DNA of 64,000 nucleotides from Halichondria panicea. Taxonomy: Eukaryota > Porifera > Demospongiae > Suberitida > Halichondriidae. The notes under the pieces are model-generated. The model did no database searches and was not told where the DNA came from. It saw only the letters and a program-made list of their open reading frames with translations. Below, piece by piece: positions 45,947 through 59,199 of the stretch. Location: positions 3,587,803 through 3,651,802 of the forward strand of contig NC_087380.1 in the NCBI RefSeq assembly GCF_963675165.1, read 5' to 3'. Position 1 is the stretch's first letter. Each line of letters starts with the position of its first letter. Made by a program: the position numbers and the translations under genes.

Positions 45947-48900
45947 ATGAGTTTCAAGCACCATTTTTTCCTCTTTTTACTTTTGGGAAATGTGTCTTTC
46001 GTGTGGAGCCAAACTCAGAGTGAGTCATTATAATCTATTTTAAAGTAAAACATCTCATGTATATGTGATGAACCATTAATTTAATTTTTTGTTCTTATTG
46101 CAAGTCTATAGTGTGTAACTTTATCAATGGTACTCAAATAACGGCCTGGGAGATCATGCAGAACTTTAGCCATGCTGACGATCTGGAGTAGTTAGTGAAC
46201 GTGTTCAACCCCATGCAGGCACATAGGTGGCTTGCATTATATATAGTCTGCATGTCAGTGTGTCTTTTCCTGCCTGCCTGCTGTCTGTCTGTCTGGTTCT
46301 GCTTATTAATTTTGTATAGCCTTGATTTAGATTGGCTAGAGATCATGGCTTTTTTAAATAAACTCTTATGTTTATGTGCACCCTACAATTATACAAACCT
46401 ATTATGCTAATACTCCAGCTAGTAAAGGCTTCCTTGCCGGACTCTGTTGAGATACCATACTGTCTCAGTGCATCGCCTAAAACTGCAGCAGTGCTACATG
46501 CCATTTTAAAACTTGCCCCAACTGTATATGGCTAAATTTCATAGAATTGCAACACACATGACTATTAAAATGCATGTGTCTTGCATGCTGGTCATTCATA
46601 ATTATATAGGACTGATCATGATTTCTTGTGTGTAAATTAAAAGCCTTAAATTGTCCATTAACCCTATATAGATGTGACCTTATCAAGTGTTGGCAACAAA
46701 TTTGTAGTCGGTTTTCCCAGAAGTAATGGTCATGGAGAAAACCAGTTGTTTGTCGCAAACACTGGGTCGATTAATGTTAGTTTCACAGTCACACCAATTA
46801 ATGTTAGTGGGAGCGTTTCAACTTCTTCAACTACAGTAGTAAACATTCCATCTATTTTTGAGGTTTCTTCTATCAATGAAAGGAATAAGGGAATCCTTGT
46901 TGAAGCTGATGAAAACGTCAATGTGTATGGGATATCTTTTGCCACTTCAGCTACTGCAGATGCTTATTTGGCATTGCCATGTAATGAAATGGTAGTGTAT
47001 GAATACGAATATTATGGAATCTCATATATTTCCCCTGGTAGTGACTTTCCTAGTGTGATTTTGATGGTGGCTTGTGAAAATGAAACTGTTGTCAATTTTG
47101 AATACTCAACAATAACACTCAATAGTATGGAAACGTATCAGGTTGAAAGTGGTACTGATCTGACAGGAACAAGAATAACAAGTTCCAAACCCTTATCTGT
47201 ATTTAGTGGATCTGATTGTGCTAATGTTCCCCGAGATGTAGACTTTTGTGACCAACTGGTTGAACAAGTGCCTCCAACTGTGACATGGGGCTCAAAATTC
47301 TTCGTAGCTTCTCTCGAGGGTAGATCTACTGGTGAACGTATTCGTGTTCTTAGTGCCCGAGCAGCAAATGTAGCTGTGAACTGCAACACTGTGGTATCTG
47401 TCAGGGAATTCCAGTTGCAGAGTGGAGGGAGCTTCAGAGAATTTGAAATCCCTGTTAACAGTTTCTGTAGCATTGAATCCACTTCTCCAGTACTTGTTGC
47501 TCAGTATGCATATGGTAGTCAGAGTGAGAGTAAAAGATGTGGTGTGGGAGACCCATTTATGATGATAATTCCTCCAATTGAACAGTTTACAAACAACTAT
47601 TTAATAGAGACATTCGCTCGTTTAGAATACAGCTATGTCACTATGTATGTTGCTTCTGAGTTTTTTCAACCTGAACACATTTTATTGGACAATTCTGTTG
47701 TTTCTGGTTGGCATAATGTTAGCTGTTTAAGTGGAGAGGTTTGCGGTTACGTAAGTAGAGTGAATGTGTCCACTGGAGGCCATTCTATTCGCCATCAAAA
47801 CAGTTTAGCCGTTCTAGGCGTTTCAGTATACGGATTCGACTTGTGCAATTCTTATGGTTACCCTGGAGGCATGAGGTTGTCTCCCATACAATGCAGCTGT
47901 GGTCCAAATTCTACTTGTCTGAATAACATGAGGAACTTCAACTGCAAACGTGAGTTTTAATTAGTATATAGTTCCTATAAACAAGAAGAAAAGTTGGATC
48001 AGTTTTATGTGCCCTGCTCATATTACAATCCCACGAGTGGTTCCGCAGCCATGTGACATATAATCCTTTCAAATGCATGTCCATACAATTTAAGGTGAAG
48101 GTAACACTTCAATATAATTATACCTATTGTAGAGTGCGTAGGCACCACTTGTTGCCCACCTGGTCGTGATTCTATCTGGGGTATTGAATGGCCTGAAACT
48201 GAGAGAAATGCATCGATACAAAGAGATTGTCCTAGGGAAGACATTAGTGGTAAGTCAAACTGTTGGAATTTTTATTGATTTTATTGCTGTTAATAGGACA
48301 AGCCACTCGCTACTGTAACAGTGAAGGTGTGTGGGCTGACCCTGATGTCGTACAATGTAAAAACATTGAGTTTGTTAGCATTCTTGAGCAGGTAAGTATC
48401 CAAACAATACACACAGTCTAAGCTATTATAAGTCTTTTTGACTTGTGTCTAACTCACTGAAATTGCATGTATGTTTATTATAGGTAACCAGTATTTCAAG
48501 CCACGAGCTAGTAGAGCAAGCAGCTAATCTCACCATGCAACTGGCCGCCATAACTAAGCCAAACATAGTCTCATTACTACCCTCTTCCCTGAACACAACC
48601 AACCAAGTACTCAGTTTGGTGATCAGGGCCCTAGAGGAACAGTCAGAAAATTCTACCACTGATGCTATTGAGGTAAGTAAGAAATCAAATCTAGCTGAAT
48701 GCATGTTAGATATCCATGTAGCAATGACATGCATGTTACAGTATCCAACATTGAACTTTGCAAGTGCTAATGGCTTGGTAAAATTAAGATCGCAATAATC
48801 TACTACATAATTTATAGCTTTTTGCGAGATTGCAAATGTCACATTTTTTTGCTGAACTGGCTAATTCACAATGTTTACATTTGCAAAACCATTGTACTAT

Positions 48901-51900
48901 AATTGTTCCTCAACAAATTTTAAGCAAATCATGTTTTTCCATGCATAGCCAATAGTGGATGTACTTAGCAATATGCTTGAGGTGACCAACTATCAAGGAT
49001 GGAATGACCTGCAGTCTGTAAGTATATATAGTGCTGTATCACATTGTAAAGGTTTGCAATATTTATATACATAACTATAGAGTGATGCAGGTAGTCAAGT
49101 TTTGCTGGACAATGCTGAGAGACTGGGTGTTCTGTTGGCTAGGTCACAGAACGCTAATAATGCAACCATTGAGCCAGTTAGAGTGTCCAGGCCTAACATT
49201 GGTAAGAGGGTATAGTTATGATGTTCACTGCTCATAATGGACATGCATGCATCATGCAGCCATTTCTTCAAATGTGATTGATACTTCTAAGGCCTTCACA
49301 GAAGACATAACTTTTCCTAAAAAAGAAGATTTGGTCAATTTCACAAACACATCCATTTCGGTGTCTGCCGCTATTCGAACAACCTCAGCATTTTTGACAG
49401 AAATACAGAGTGAACGAAACAACACAGGTGCAATTTCTTTATAAGTGGTTAATGCAATTATGAATTTGGTTTCTGTTTATTACAATTATAGCTATCCCAA
49501 CTGTTTTCATCATTTTCCAAAATCTGGGCTCGTTTTTGCCTACCCCCACTGGTGGTTTCAGTAACACCACCCAGGGGGCATCAATTGTCATCTCATCTCA
49601 GGTAGGGGAGCGGGGGAATGGTCGACCCTCCCAGACACTCCAACAATCCCCTTTGTCTCTCAACTTCACTTTCAATAAAGTAAGCAACAGGCCGATTTTA
49701 TGTAAATTGATCATGATTGCACTTTCCTATAGGTTGAAAATTCCGAAAGTTATCGCTGCGTGTTCTGGAACTTCTCTGAGCCGTATGTTGCAAAATTAAC
49801 ACAGTCTGACTATTTATTGTGAAGGATGCAGAGTTGGCAATGGTGGCTGGATCAGTGATGGCGTATCAACTGTTGGCAATGCTACTGAGGGATCCACAAC
49901 TACTGTTCAGTGTTCTAGTACTCATCTCACTAGCTTTGCTGTCTTAGTGGATCTGGGAGATGGGTTGAAGGTACCACTTCATTGTGCTAAAGCAAGTAGT
50001 CCATTGTTCATTCTGCCAACAGAATATTTCTGAAGTAGAGAGCATAATTCTTGATGTTGTTTCTTATGCTGGCTGCTCTATCTCTGTGCTCTGTCTGATA
50101 GTAACCGTCGTCTTCTTCCTTGCTCAAGGGTGTGTGTGTGTGTGAGCTATTTCACTGCCAGTAGTTAAAATTACTTACTTATGTGTATGTGATTATAATC
50201 GTAAAATAATAAACGATGACCGGAGTGTGTAATGATACCGTGTACGAGGGTACAGCAGGGCATTGATTGATTGACGCGTAAATATGTACCTGTGTGACTA
50301 CGTATGTATATCATTTACATGCAGGAGACAACTTTTCAACAAAATCCACTATTTTGTTCATCTTAACCTCTCCATTTCTCTGCTGTTGGCTTACTTTGTG
50401 TTCAGTGTTGGAATTGAAACTGCAGTTGGAAATACGGTAAAGCATGATGTGTAGATATAATTAGATAATGCACTAATGCGCATTATCTAATCTGGATTAC
50501 AATGCGCATTACTTTGCGTGTAAACAGGGCTATAGTCAGAACTTTCTTCCCTCTCTAATAGGTTGGCTGTGCTTTTGTGACTGCCCTCCTTCACTATCTG
50601 TTCTTGGCAGTGTTCTGTTGGATGTTGTGTGAGGGAGTCATGCTCTATCTGATGTTGGTGGCCGTGTTCAGTGCAGTAACAAAGAAATGGTGGTTTTTTC
50701 TTATGCTTGGATACTGTAAGTATTATATAATGTCAATCTTTATGCCTGCATAATTATACTTGATTTTATTTCCCTTTAGTGCTTCCCCTGCCCTTTGTGT
50801 TGACCACTGTGGCTGTTAGGTGGTACTACTATGGTGTGACGGAGACAAAAAAGTCAGAATTGTGAGTGGTTATATATAGATATTTGTACTTTTTCATGAC
50901 TGTATGCAGTTGCTGGTTGACAACTAAGGATGGGACAATCTTTGGATTTGTTGCTCCAATGCTGGCAGTTCTTGTGGTGAGTGTATATCACAATCTATCA
51001 TCATAACATGAACTGTGTCAGATCAACGTGGTCTTCCTGGGATTCATTCTGAGGGTGCTGTGGAATGACAAAACAAGAGCTGCTAGCAAACAGAGTGATG
51101 AGAAGAGAAATGTGACGAAACTTGCCAAGTAAGGCTAATAAAGCAACAGTGTTATAATGTTATTGTTCTTGACAATTTAAACAGGTCACTACTGAAGGGC
51201 GTAGTTGTTCTCCTGCCACTACTTGGCCTCACTTGGGCATTTGGACTGCTCACTCTTGTCAGCAACACTTCAGCTTTTGCTTGGATCTTCACCATCCTCA
51301 ACTCATTCCAGGTGAAAGGAATACTCAACTTCATAATAGTTTGATATTATCATCTTGTTTCGATAGGGAGTGACTATTTTGTTTTTTGATGTTATAAGGA
51401 ATGATAAGGTATACCATTACTGCACACAATTCTATTGTATTTAACTGTACCGGTTGAAGGTAAGGGGAGAAATCAAGATCGGCTACTGGTATAGAAAGTT
51501 TTGCCGTACCTCTGCAGTTTCAAGCGATACAGTGAGTGTTAATAATCGAATTGTAATTTAACATGTTCTCTATAATGCAGACATCTGGAATGCCTACCCT
51601 CGTAAGGCAAAGCTCAAAAGGTAGATTCTACATTGTACACTGAAAACTCACTTTCTGAGCAGTATAGATCTAGTATCTAGTATAGAGCACCTTAGATATA
51701 TATTTTTGCAGACACCAGCACGCTCAAATCCACTCTCCCAAGAGCAGGAACGCTGCTCCTATCTGAACATTCGGAGCAGTCACAGTACTCTCAGCTTCCA
51801 ATAATTATGGTGAGACATTTACAACCAATGGCTATGACATTGCATGTGATTGTTTTTTGTTTATGAAGGAGGCTACTGGGGATTCAATGGACACTAAGGT

Positions 51901-51994
51901 CAATCTTGAGCACATTGTTGAGCAGGATAGTGATGCGGCTAACGAGGACCTCAAGACAGCAACTCTCATTGATGGAGATACTGGTGAAAACTGA
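45947..51994 (+). CDS. Adhesion GPCR gene B' (IgGFc-binding-like domain), near-identical to gene B
   Basis: Exons: 45947-46019, 46672-47949, 48133-48249, 48297-48391, 48484-48672, 48949-49017, 49081-49201, 49260-49427, 49492-49679, 49733-49782, 49832-49970, 50023-50129, 50325-50436, 50562-50715, 50780-50861, 50910-50976, 51022-51128, 51185-51311, 51367-51408, 51460-51531, 51581-51620, 51712-51809, 51869-51994. Sum 3621 nt, 1206 aa, one residue more than B because of an in-frame AAT insertion near 49158. The large exon 2 differs from that of B by only a handful of residues (for example G to E at 46911 and R to G at 46928). Same order of signal peptide, IgGFc-binding-like domain, Cys-rich linker, HRM, GAIN, GPS, 7TM and tail. 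One TM7-end residue differs (His to Asp near 51390). The donor after exon 5 is normal (GTAAGT), whereas B has GTATAA. Confidence 0.93.
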
Positions 51995-53249
51995 ATTATA
52001 GTTAGACTGGCTTCAAAAAGAAAGTATAAGATCTAGTTGTTAGATTTAGTCGTGTGCTGCATGTTTTGTAGTTAAGTTTTGTTAGCCTGACTGATAAAAT
52101 TATGGTAAGGTCATTGCATGGGCCAGGAGTTCTTACCTATACCTGCATGAAGATTGACGGGTAGTAATTTTGCTCTGTTTTTTAGGGTACTCTATAATTT
52201 TGGCGGATTATTCATTAGCACAATAAAAAGTAGATAGAAAAGGACAACAGGGGCAGGATCCGAAAAGAGGGGGCAATTTACAGAAACATTTTTACTAAAA
52301 AAAGGTTAACTGTTTTTTTCAAGCCCTAGCTTTTCTGGTCATGGGTTGATTGATGTCTACAACATGAGACATAGAGTACAAGAAGGGCTGGGGCTATTTA
52401 TATAGCCAGGTGTCTCTTCACTAACAACGATGGTCAATAGTGAAAGCAAAACATTTCAAGTGATAAGTGTTTTGTTTGCAGCTAATGCTAGATTTTAGTG
52501 ATTGCATTGATTTGGATTATATTAATACTTCCCCTGTCTCATATATAAAATTAATATGAGACAGGGAAAGTATTAATACGAGCCGGACCCAATAATTGGC
52601 TACGTCTGGCATATCTTATGTTGAAATACAGTCCTTCTCTTGTCTATAAAAACAGTTACTCTTGTGGTACATGTAACAGATACCAGTGAATTTTACTTTA
52701 AACTATTTCAAAATGTTTCCAAGTAATTTACAGTGCGACATGTAAATTCTGGCAAACTATAATTGTGGTACTCTCTGTCAACACAAGCATGCATTGCATA
52801 CAACTCCTAATTACTATATACTTACTATAATTAATTGCAGAAAGAATAGCTGAAGGAATCTTTGTTGTCTCATAATTGGTACCGTCTCACAATACTCTAG
52901 CTCTAGCATGCAGGAGTGCATGAATACACTCCTGGTAAGTAGCAAAAGACTGATATAGATCTAGATATAGCAGGAATGCTATATCTAGATCTGCATGAAG
53001 GCATCTGGCTCAGCTTCATTCAGCCTTGAAAAGTGTACTAGATGGGTCTGCTATTCTGCATGCAAAGACTTCTATCAGAGTGGTGTCACCGCCGCGCCAG
53101 TGGGTGTACATTGTACACTGCATGTAATTACCCCTTGAAAAATTATTAAACATCGTATGGTAAAGGGTTGTTACATTTATAACCAGAAAACTAGAGTCTA
53201 CTTTCACTCACATCAAGGCCACATGGCCTAGCCTGTCAGATCAGACACA
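51995..53249. other. Intergenic region between genes B' and D2
   Basis: Duplicate of 16745-17971, with the same two hairpins (52520-52578, 52957-52992). About 60 bp near 53085-53145 (a GC-rich piece plus GTACATTGTACACTGCATG) has no match in the first copy. Confidence 0.6.
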
Positions 53250-56200
53250 ATGGAATCAAGCAAGCCCACTTTAGCTGCTGTATTAAATGAGCTAGTTCCG
53301 ATTGAAGACAAATGGCAGGACATTGGGATACAGCTGAACCTGAAAGATGAAATATTGCTGGAAATCGAGAGAAAACCCACCAACACACGCTCTCAGTTGC
53401 GAGAAATGATTCGCCATTGGCTGGACACTAGTAAGGCTTCTTGGACTGACCTAGTTTCTGCTTTGAGTACACGTTTAGTCTCAGAGGAAACCATAGCAGG
53501 TGTACTGAGCTCTACGTATTGCTGTGAACCCCTCAATACTGATGGAGGGGAAAGCCGCAAAGATTCGTTGGAGAGAGAGCCTCATCTCAATGGCAACTAT
53601 CGCTCTGAAGCTACAACTAAGTCAATTGTAGTGAGAGTCAAAGGTCGAAATGTACCCCGTGAAATTATATCACGGCTCGAAAAGACAGTTCCAGAGTGTG
53701 ATGGCACAGAGCTTAGTCTTGGAAACTATGAGGTGGATAAGGGTCACACCCATAAATCTCATCGTCACTCAATTTCAAGCGCTTCAGGCATGTTTCTAAG
53801 ATAACGTTGTCAATTTTAATGTTTCTCCACCTGTATAGAGCTTCTAAAAAGTGAGGTTGGAAAGTCGCTGAGAAGAAAATCGCTGAGTGATGTTAAATCT
53901 GCTAGAAGACACCTGGTAAGAAGATTTATGTGCATGTATAGCAAAATGTTTGTTTTCCCACCGGTGTGCAATTGCTATATACTGATTGTGACTGTCACCT
54001 CAGAATGGTCACTCTGAACCAGTAGTGATTGACTCAAGGTCAAAGCACACCCCAGAGGGAAATCCTGACCTACAGGATCGTATACGAGGTATGACTAGAA
54101 AGAAATACTGTTGAGGTAGTTCGAATCTGTAATGGCGTGAATGTCTCGTAGATTATTGCCCTTTGCTTTAATGTACATGTGCAACAACTGCAGTTCTTCA
54201 TATTCCTCCAAACCACAGGCTCATACTCAGAAGGTACAACGGAAACTCCCAACTCAAGATTGAAGTCGAGGCAGACCAGAGTCGTTGAACACACACCAAG
54301 AGATTACACAAAACAACTGGTATCATCCACTGACAAACGTAAGAGTCAATTCTTACCTGAGAAGGAGAAACATACTCCAAGACGACCAGACAAAGACATG
54401 GCGACCGTTAGTCGATTCAATAACTCATCATCGCCAAATCGTTCCTCAAAAAGATCCATAGACGTGAAAAATATGACAGATAGATCAATAAAGGCTCCAG
54501 AACTCTTAAAAGATGCTCACATTCTGAACCGGAATGGAATAGCGGCTGCAATTTGTGACACTGTGAAGACAACTCTAAACGAAAATAAATATGACAAGCA
54601 AAAAATATTGAAGGTGGAATCAGATGCACCTAAAAAACGAGCGAGTCTGGATTCGATTGAGTCACCCTGTGAAAAGACGGCTACAAAGCCTGTTAGAAGG
54701 TTTGATGAAGCTGTGAAATCCCTTATGAAGAGTAGTAGTTTAAAACATTCTAAAAGTGTGGAAAGAAACGTGAAAGTGTCTGATACAGATTCAACCTCAG
54801 AAAACAACAAAATCTCTCACTGTCACTCCACTCATTCTGAGCGCTCAACGTCCAGCTCACATTACCCCACAAAGAAAACTTCAGACACAAAAATGAAAGT
54901 GAAATCAAAAGAAGGATCTGATTTGGAGATAGCCTCTAAATACAAACACTCTACAAAATCACCTGTTGAAAGAGAGCGCAAATCCCGGTCAAGTAAAGTG
55001 GTCAAGATTGAGGTGACTAGTGACGGTTCTCCCTCTCAAAAGATCAAGAAGAGCTCTCACCACCACTCTAGTGACTCAGAACTTGCGAAGTGCAAATCAA
55101 AACACACTAAAAATAAATCCGAAAAAAGTGCAGAGAGAAAGAGGAAATCTGAAGAAGAGTCCGGCTCAGAAACTGTTTCAAAAAAATCCAAGCGCTCACA
55201 CTTGACTAAATCTCCTCTTCAAAATGAAAGTGACTCCTTGCCGAGTAAGGTGATCAAAATTGAGGTGTCCAGTGATATAGAAGTATCAACCCGCCGAAAG
55301 ATAAAAAAGAGCTCGCACAAATACTCTAGTGATTCTGACAGTACAAAGAAACAATCTGAAAAGCATGCAGTTAAAAAAAAGAAATTGGAAGCAGAAAAAG
55401 AGGCTGAACCAGAATCGACCTCCAAGAAATCCAGGCACTCAAAGATGTTACCTGTTTCGACTCCTTCAAATAAGATGATCAAACTCGAGGTAGCAAGTGA
55501 CACTGACTCTCTGCCCAAAAAGAGCACAAAGCCTCACTCACTCTCTACTACTGCCCTCCCCCTCTCACTCACAAAGCGTATCAAAACTGAAGTACTCTCT
55601 GACTTGGAAAATGAATATACACCCGAAAATGAAGTTTATAGAATTTCTGTTCCAGTCGCAAATGTAATAAAACCGAACGCTAAAGTGTCTAACTATGAAC
55701 ATAATACTGATTCTGTCGTTAAACATATGGCTGATTCGAGAACCCCACAAGAGAGATATGCTTCTTCCACTGTCATGCCGGCTCAAACCACCACTACACT
55801 ACTACCACATTTCCAACAGGTGCGGCCGCTGATCCCACATATAAACTCATTCCCCATGACTGGACCTACTGCTCCCATTGTTCCCTATGTGCCAGTTGGC
55901 AGAGTACCATCTTATTATCAACCTCTGCTGCCAATCCCTGCCAAGGTATGACAGAAATTATTACTTTGTACTAAAATGACACTACTGTATAGGGGGTAAT
56001 TTTTGTGGGGTAAAAAATTCGTTTTTGGCGGTCATTTTCGTGAGTAACAATTTATTTTGCTACATTGCCTGCACTGCGCAATGCAATGCCTCAATAAAAA
56101 TGTTATCCACAAAAAGGTAGCCGGTATGCGTTCCAGCTACCTTTTTGTGATAACATTTTTGTCGAGGTCAGTTTTCCCATGAAAATAATGAATATCTTAC

Positions 56201-59081
56201 CACATGAAATTACTCCTATAATTATTTCCGGTAATCTTAATGTTTTGTCTGCTCAAGATGTGAAAATTATAACTTCCCAAATCTCCTCGCGAGTAGCTTT
56301 TGTTTCCAAATTATCTGTGAGTACACGTTTTTACGATTTTACTCTCATTCGCAAACGTAGTGAATGTTAATGCCCACAAAATGTTTTGTCGTCTTTTAAG
56401 GTACATGTATGGCAAATGTTTTTGGTCTAGCCCTATAGTCATAGTTATGCACTTGTTAAAGTAATGCCCCACCTCCCCCCTACCGGGGATAAGTGGGGAT
56501 TAGTTGGGGATTAGACTTGAAGTTGCTCCCCTACCTAGGAGAATTAGACAGATCACCTGATGCATGCGTTGGGTCAAAGGTCAATTAAAGATCACATGAT
56601 GTCTGCCACACTCTTCCTTCCAACACATGCTGAGTACAGTGAGAGCAAAATTTACAGTTTATTGATCCCGAGCAATCTCTGCCTTCTTGACTTCACTAGC
56701 TCTATAGGAGTATAGCTCTATAGGAGTATAGCTGTCAATATTTATATAGTAATTCTGATACTTCAAATAATCTGTTTATCTTCTCGCTAGAGTGTGATAC
56801 AGGTCTAATCCCCACATCACCCCCATGTTGTACTAGGGGCTACCAGGGGATTAGACCAAATAACATGCCCAAAGGTAGGGGTATTAGATCAGGTGATTGG
56901 TCTAATCCCCACCTATCCCCGGTATGGGGGGGGGGTGGGGCATTAGATTGACAAGTGCATTATTGGTATATGATTCTCAATCAGTATCGATTGACTCCTT
57001 TCCTTTCTATACAGATACCTTCCCTTATGGACATATCGTTTCCATCAGTTAGCGAGACCACCCCCTACAAACACAGCAGACAGCAAACAGCTGTTTCGGA
57101 TGCCCTCCACCCCAAACCCTCTAATGTAACTTTGGGCGAATAATATCTTAGCTAATTTTGTCCGGCTATTTCGGTACTCATTATAATTTATATGTACCCC
57201 CTACAAAGAAAATTGCATGTATTCATCGTAACTTTTATACGGAGAAACCCTTGTTAACGGCCACCCTTGAAGAAATGCCAGTCACCCAGGGGTCCAATTT
57301 GCATACAAAACAACCCTTGACAAAATGCTACCTCTGTATAACTTGTTCCCTAAATCACTAATCTTAATGTTTTGTCTGCTCAAGATTGTGAAAATTAGTG
57401 ATAATTATTCATTACTTCCCAAACCTCCTCGTACATTTTCCCTACAGATTAGTGTACCATCTTTTGTGGATATCTCTTCTGAATCATCAGTCGGCAAGGC
57501 TACACCTGGCAAACATGACAGACTGGGAGCACCTGATCCCAACACCTTTCAACCAACGCCTTCTAAGGTACACATACTGACAGTGCATGTGCATCATCCT
57601 AAGGATCATCTCTTTCCTGTACTAACAGTGTATAGTCTATGTAGTGCTCAATTATATGTCCCTATTGTTACCCGAGGCCGTGCCGCGGCCAGCGGGTATA
57701 GTAGTACGTTGGTTTGTTTGTTTGTGACATCTGAGTCTACTCCCCTGGATACCATAACCAGCGTGGATAGCCTTCACACAACAAGTTATGCCTCGGTGCG
57801 CATGCGCAAGCGAGGTATACGGTTGTGTGTGTGTGTAGACTGCTACAGCTGCTCAAGGATCAATTGAGTGGAAGTAAGAGATTCTATAAGCTTCTAGATT
57901 ACCCCCTCTTTGAGTTTGCATGCAGCAAATGTTTATCGTGATAATTATAATGTGTGTATAAAAGCTATTAGTAGCTTTATGTTATGTAGCTTTGGCATCT
58001 CCACCGAGGCATCAGCACCTGCGATGCTTTCATTATTTAAAGTGGCAGATTTGATGTTAAAGCCTCGTTGTAGAATAAAAGCCAGTAAGAAGCTTGAACT
58101 TGCACGTTGGCTAGCTAGCTAACACACGTCATTTATTCGAGGTAGATCTATACATAATTATTTGCAGCTGAAGTGATCCTTTACCCTAACTGAACACTCC
58201 TCTGGGTTTTATAGATCCTATTTATTCATGTCAACAGCCGAGGGTTAGCACTTCAGTGCTGTAGTGTACTGTAGTTATAATTATTGGCTACATGTTAACA
58301 TAATTATGATAAAAGGTGTGCTCCATCATTCTCTCCTCATCGTCCCCCATATGTTTCCTCACTCCCCCATTGCTTCCTCATTCTCCCCTCGTACTTCCCT
58401 CACGGAGTGGCATCTGTGCCGGCCAGCTTTAATTGGTTGAAAATACATTGGCTTTGTGGTGATAGTGACCGGTCCTTAATTACTGTACATGTATATACTA
58501 AACTAAGTGCTATCTATACTGTCACATATCCATTCAACTGCAATTTTTCCGTGCAGGTACGTAAAGTGTCCTCAGGCACCAAATCATCAGAGAAACCACC
58601 AAACTCTCCCAAACCAAACGCTGACGAATTTAATGTTCCCTCAACATTTGGCGATGAAGATTGTGCCAAGAGACAGTTTATTGCTCGGAAGTGTGTCAAA
58701 TGCAAACGTTTGCCCAGAAAGCCCAAGCGTTCACGATGCTGTCTCCTCTTGTATTGTGAGCCATGTTCCATGGATACCAAGTACCAGCTGTGTAGCGTGT
58801 GTAGGAGGAAACAAGTGTTCAAACTCGATTCTGAACTCAACAACAAGATACCCAAACTAACTGTCTTCTGTAAGCACAACTCAGGAGGTTGCAATTGGAA
58901 GGGCAAACTGTACAAGCTCAAAAACCATCTTTTACACGAATGCGAGGTCCCCTGTCCGTACAGCTCGTTTGGTTGCCAAGCAACGGTCACCAATGACAAC
59001 TACAAGAGTCACATTGAGAAGTTAGCTTTAGTGCACCTTGAACTGTACAAGAAGAGCAGGAATGAACCAGCTGACAGTTAA
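53250..59081 (+). CDS. Gene D2: death domain, SUMO-motif-rich basic region, TRAF-type zinc finger
   Basis: Exons: 53250-53787, 53839-53915, 54004-54088, 54219-55945, 57015-57125, 57448-57567, 58557-59081; 3183 nt, 1060 aa. Residues 8-90 form a death domain (KWQDIGIQLNL, REMIRHWLDTSKASWTDLV, EETIAGVL). The long exon 4 is Lys/Ser-rich and likely disordered, with five psi-K-x-E motifs (LKVESD, VKIEVTSD, IKIEVSSD, IKLEVASD, IKTEVLSD). The last exon has a Cys-rich RING-like segment (CVKCKRL, CCLLLYCEPC, LCSVC) followed by a TRAF-type zinc finger (FCKHNSGGCNWKG, HLLHECEVPCPYSSFGC). Intron 1 needs a GC donor (CAG|GCATGT) for phase to fit. An adaptor or E3-ligase-like role in innate signalling is inferred from the families. 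Stop lies 118 bp from the stop of convergent ZNG1. Confidence 0.88.
56096..56160. repeat. Hairpin in intron 4 of D2
   Basis: AAAAATGTTATCCACAAAAA with GGTAGC pairs with GCTACC and TTTTTGTGATAACATTTTT; one bulged base. It lies in the part missing from D1. Confidence 0.75.
56449..56958. mobile_element. MITE with GCACTTGT..ATGCCCCACC ends in intron 4 of D2
   Basis: The left end GCACTTGTTAAAGTAATGCC is mirrored by GGCATTAGATTGACAAGTGC. Interior repeats the theme GGGGATTAG/CTAATCCCC several times. Noncoding. Absent from D1, so it inserted after the duplication. Confidence 0.82.
57788..58012. mobile_element. Internally deleted ATGCCTCGGT MITE in D2
   Basis: Both ends match the 524-530-bp relatives at 20335 and 21725, but about 300 bp of the interior is missing. 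It occupies the same insertion site as 21725-22248. Confidence 0.8.
58025..58280. repeat. Interspersed repeat shared with 9116-9290
   Basis: Present in the last D2 intron, absent from the corresponding D1 intron, and similar to sequence downstream of gene A. Confidence 0.5.
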
Positions 59082-59199
59082 TGTGATGTGATATGTGATG
59101 TGATGTGATGTGATGTATACATGTACGTGTGTTTGGCAGTTGCATGATTATCAGATATATATTTTTTTCAAAATGATTCATCTAATATTATTGTGACAA

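Noticed and set aside
33269-59081. Duplicated blocks as pure assembly artefact of two haplotypes
   Set aside because: Copy-specific MITEs, a decayed D1 against an intact D2 and an inverted A unit are more than typical allelic differences. I cannot exclude it entirely without long reads.
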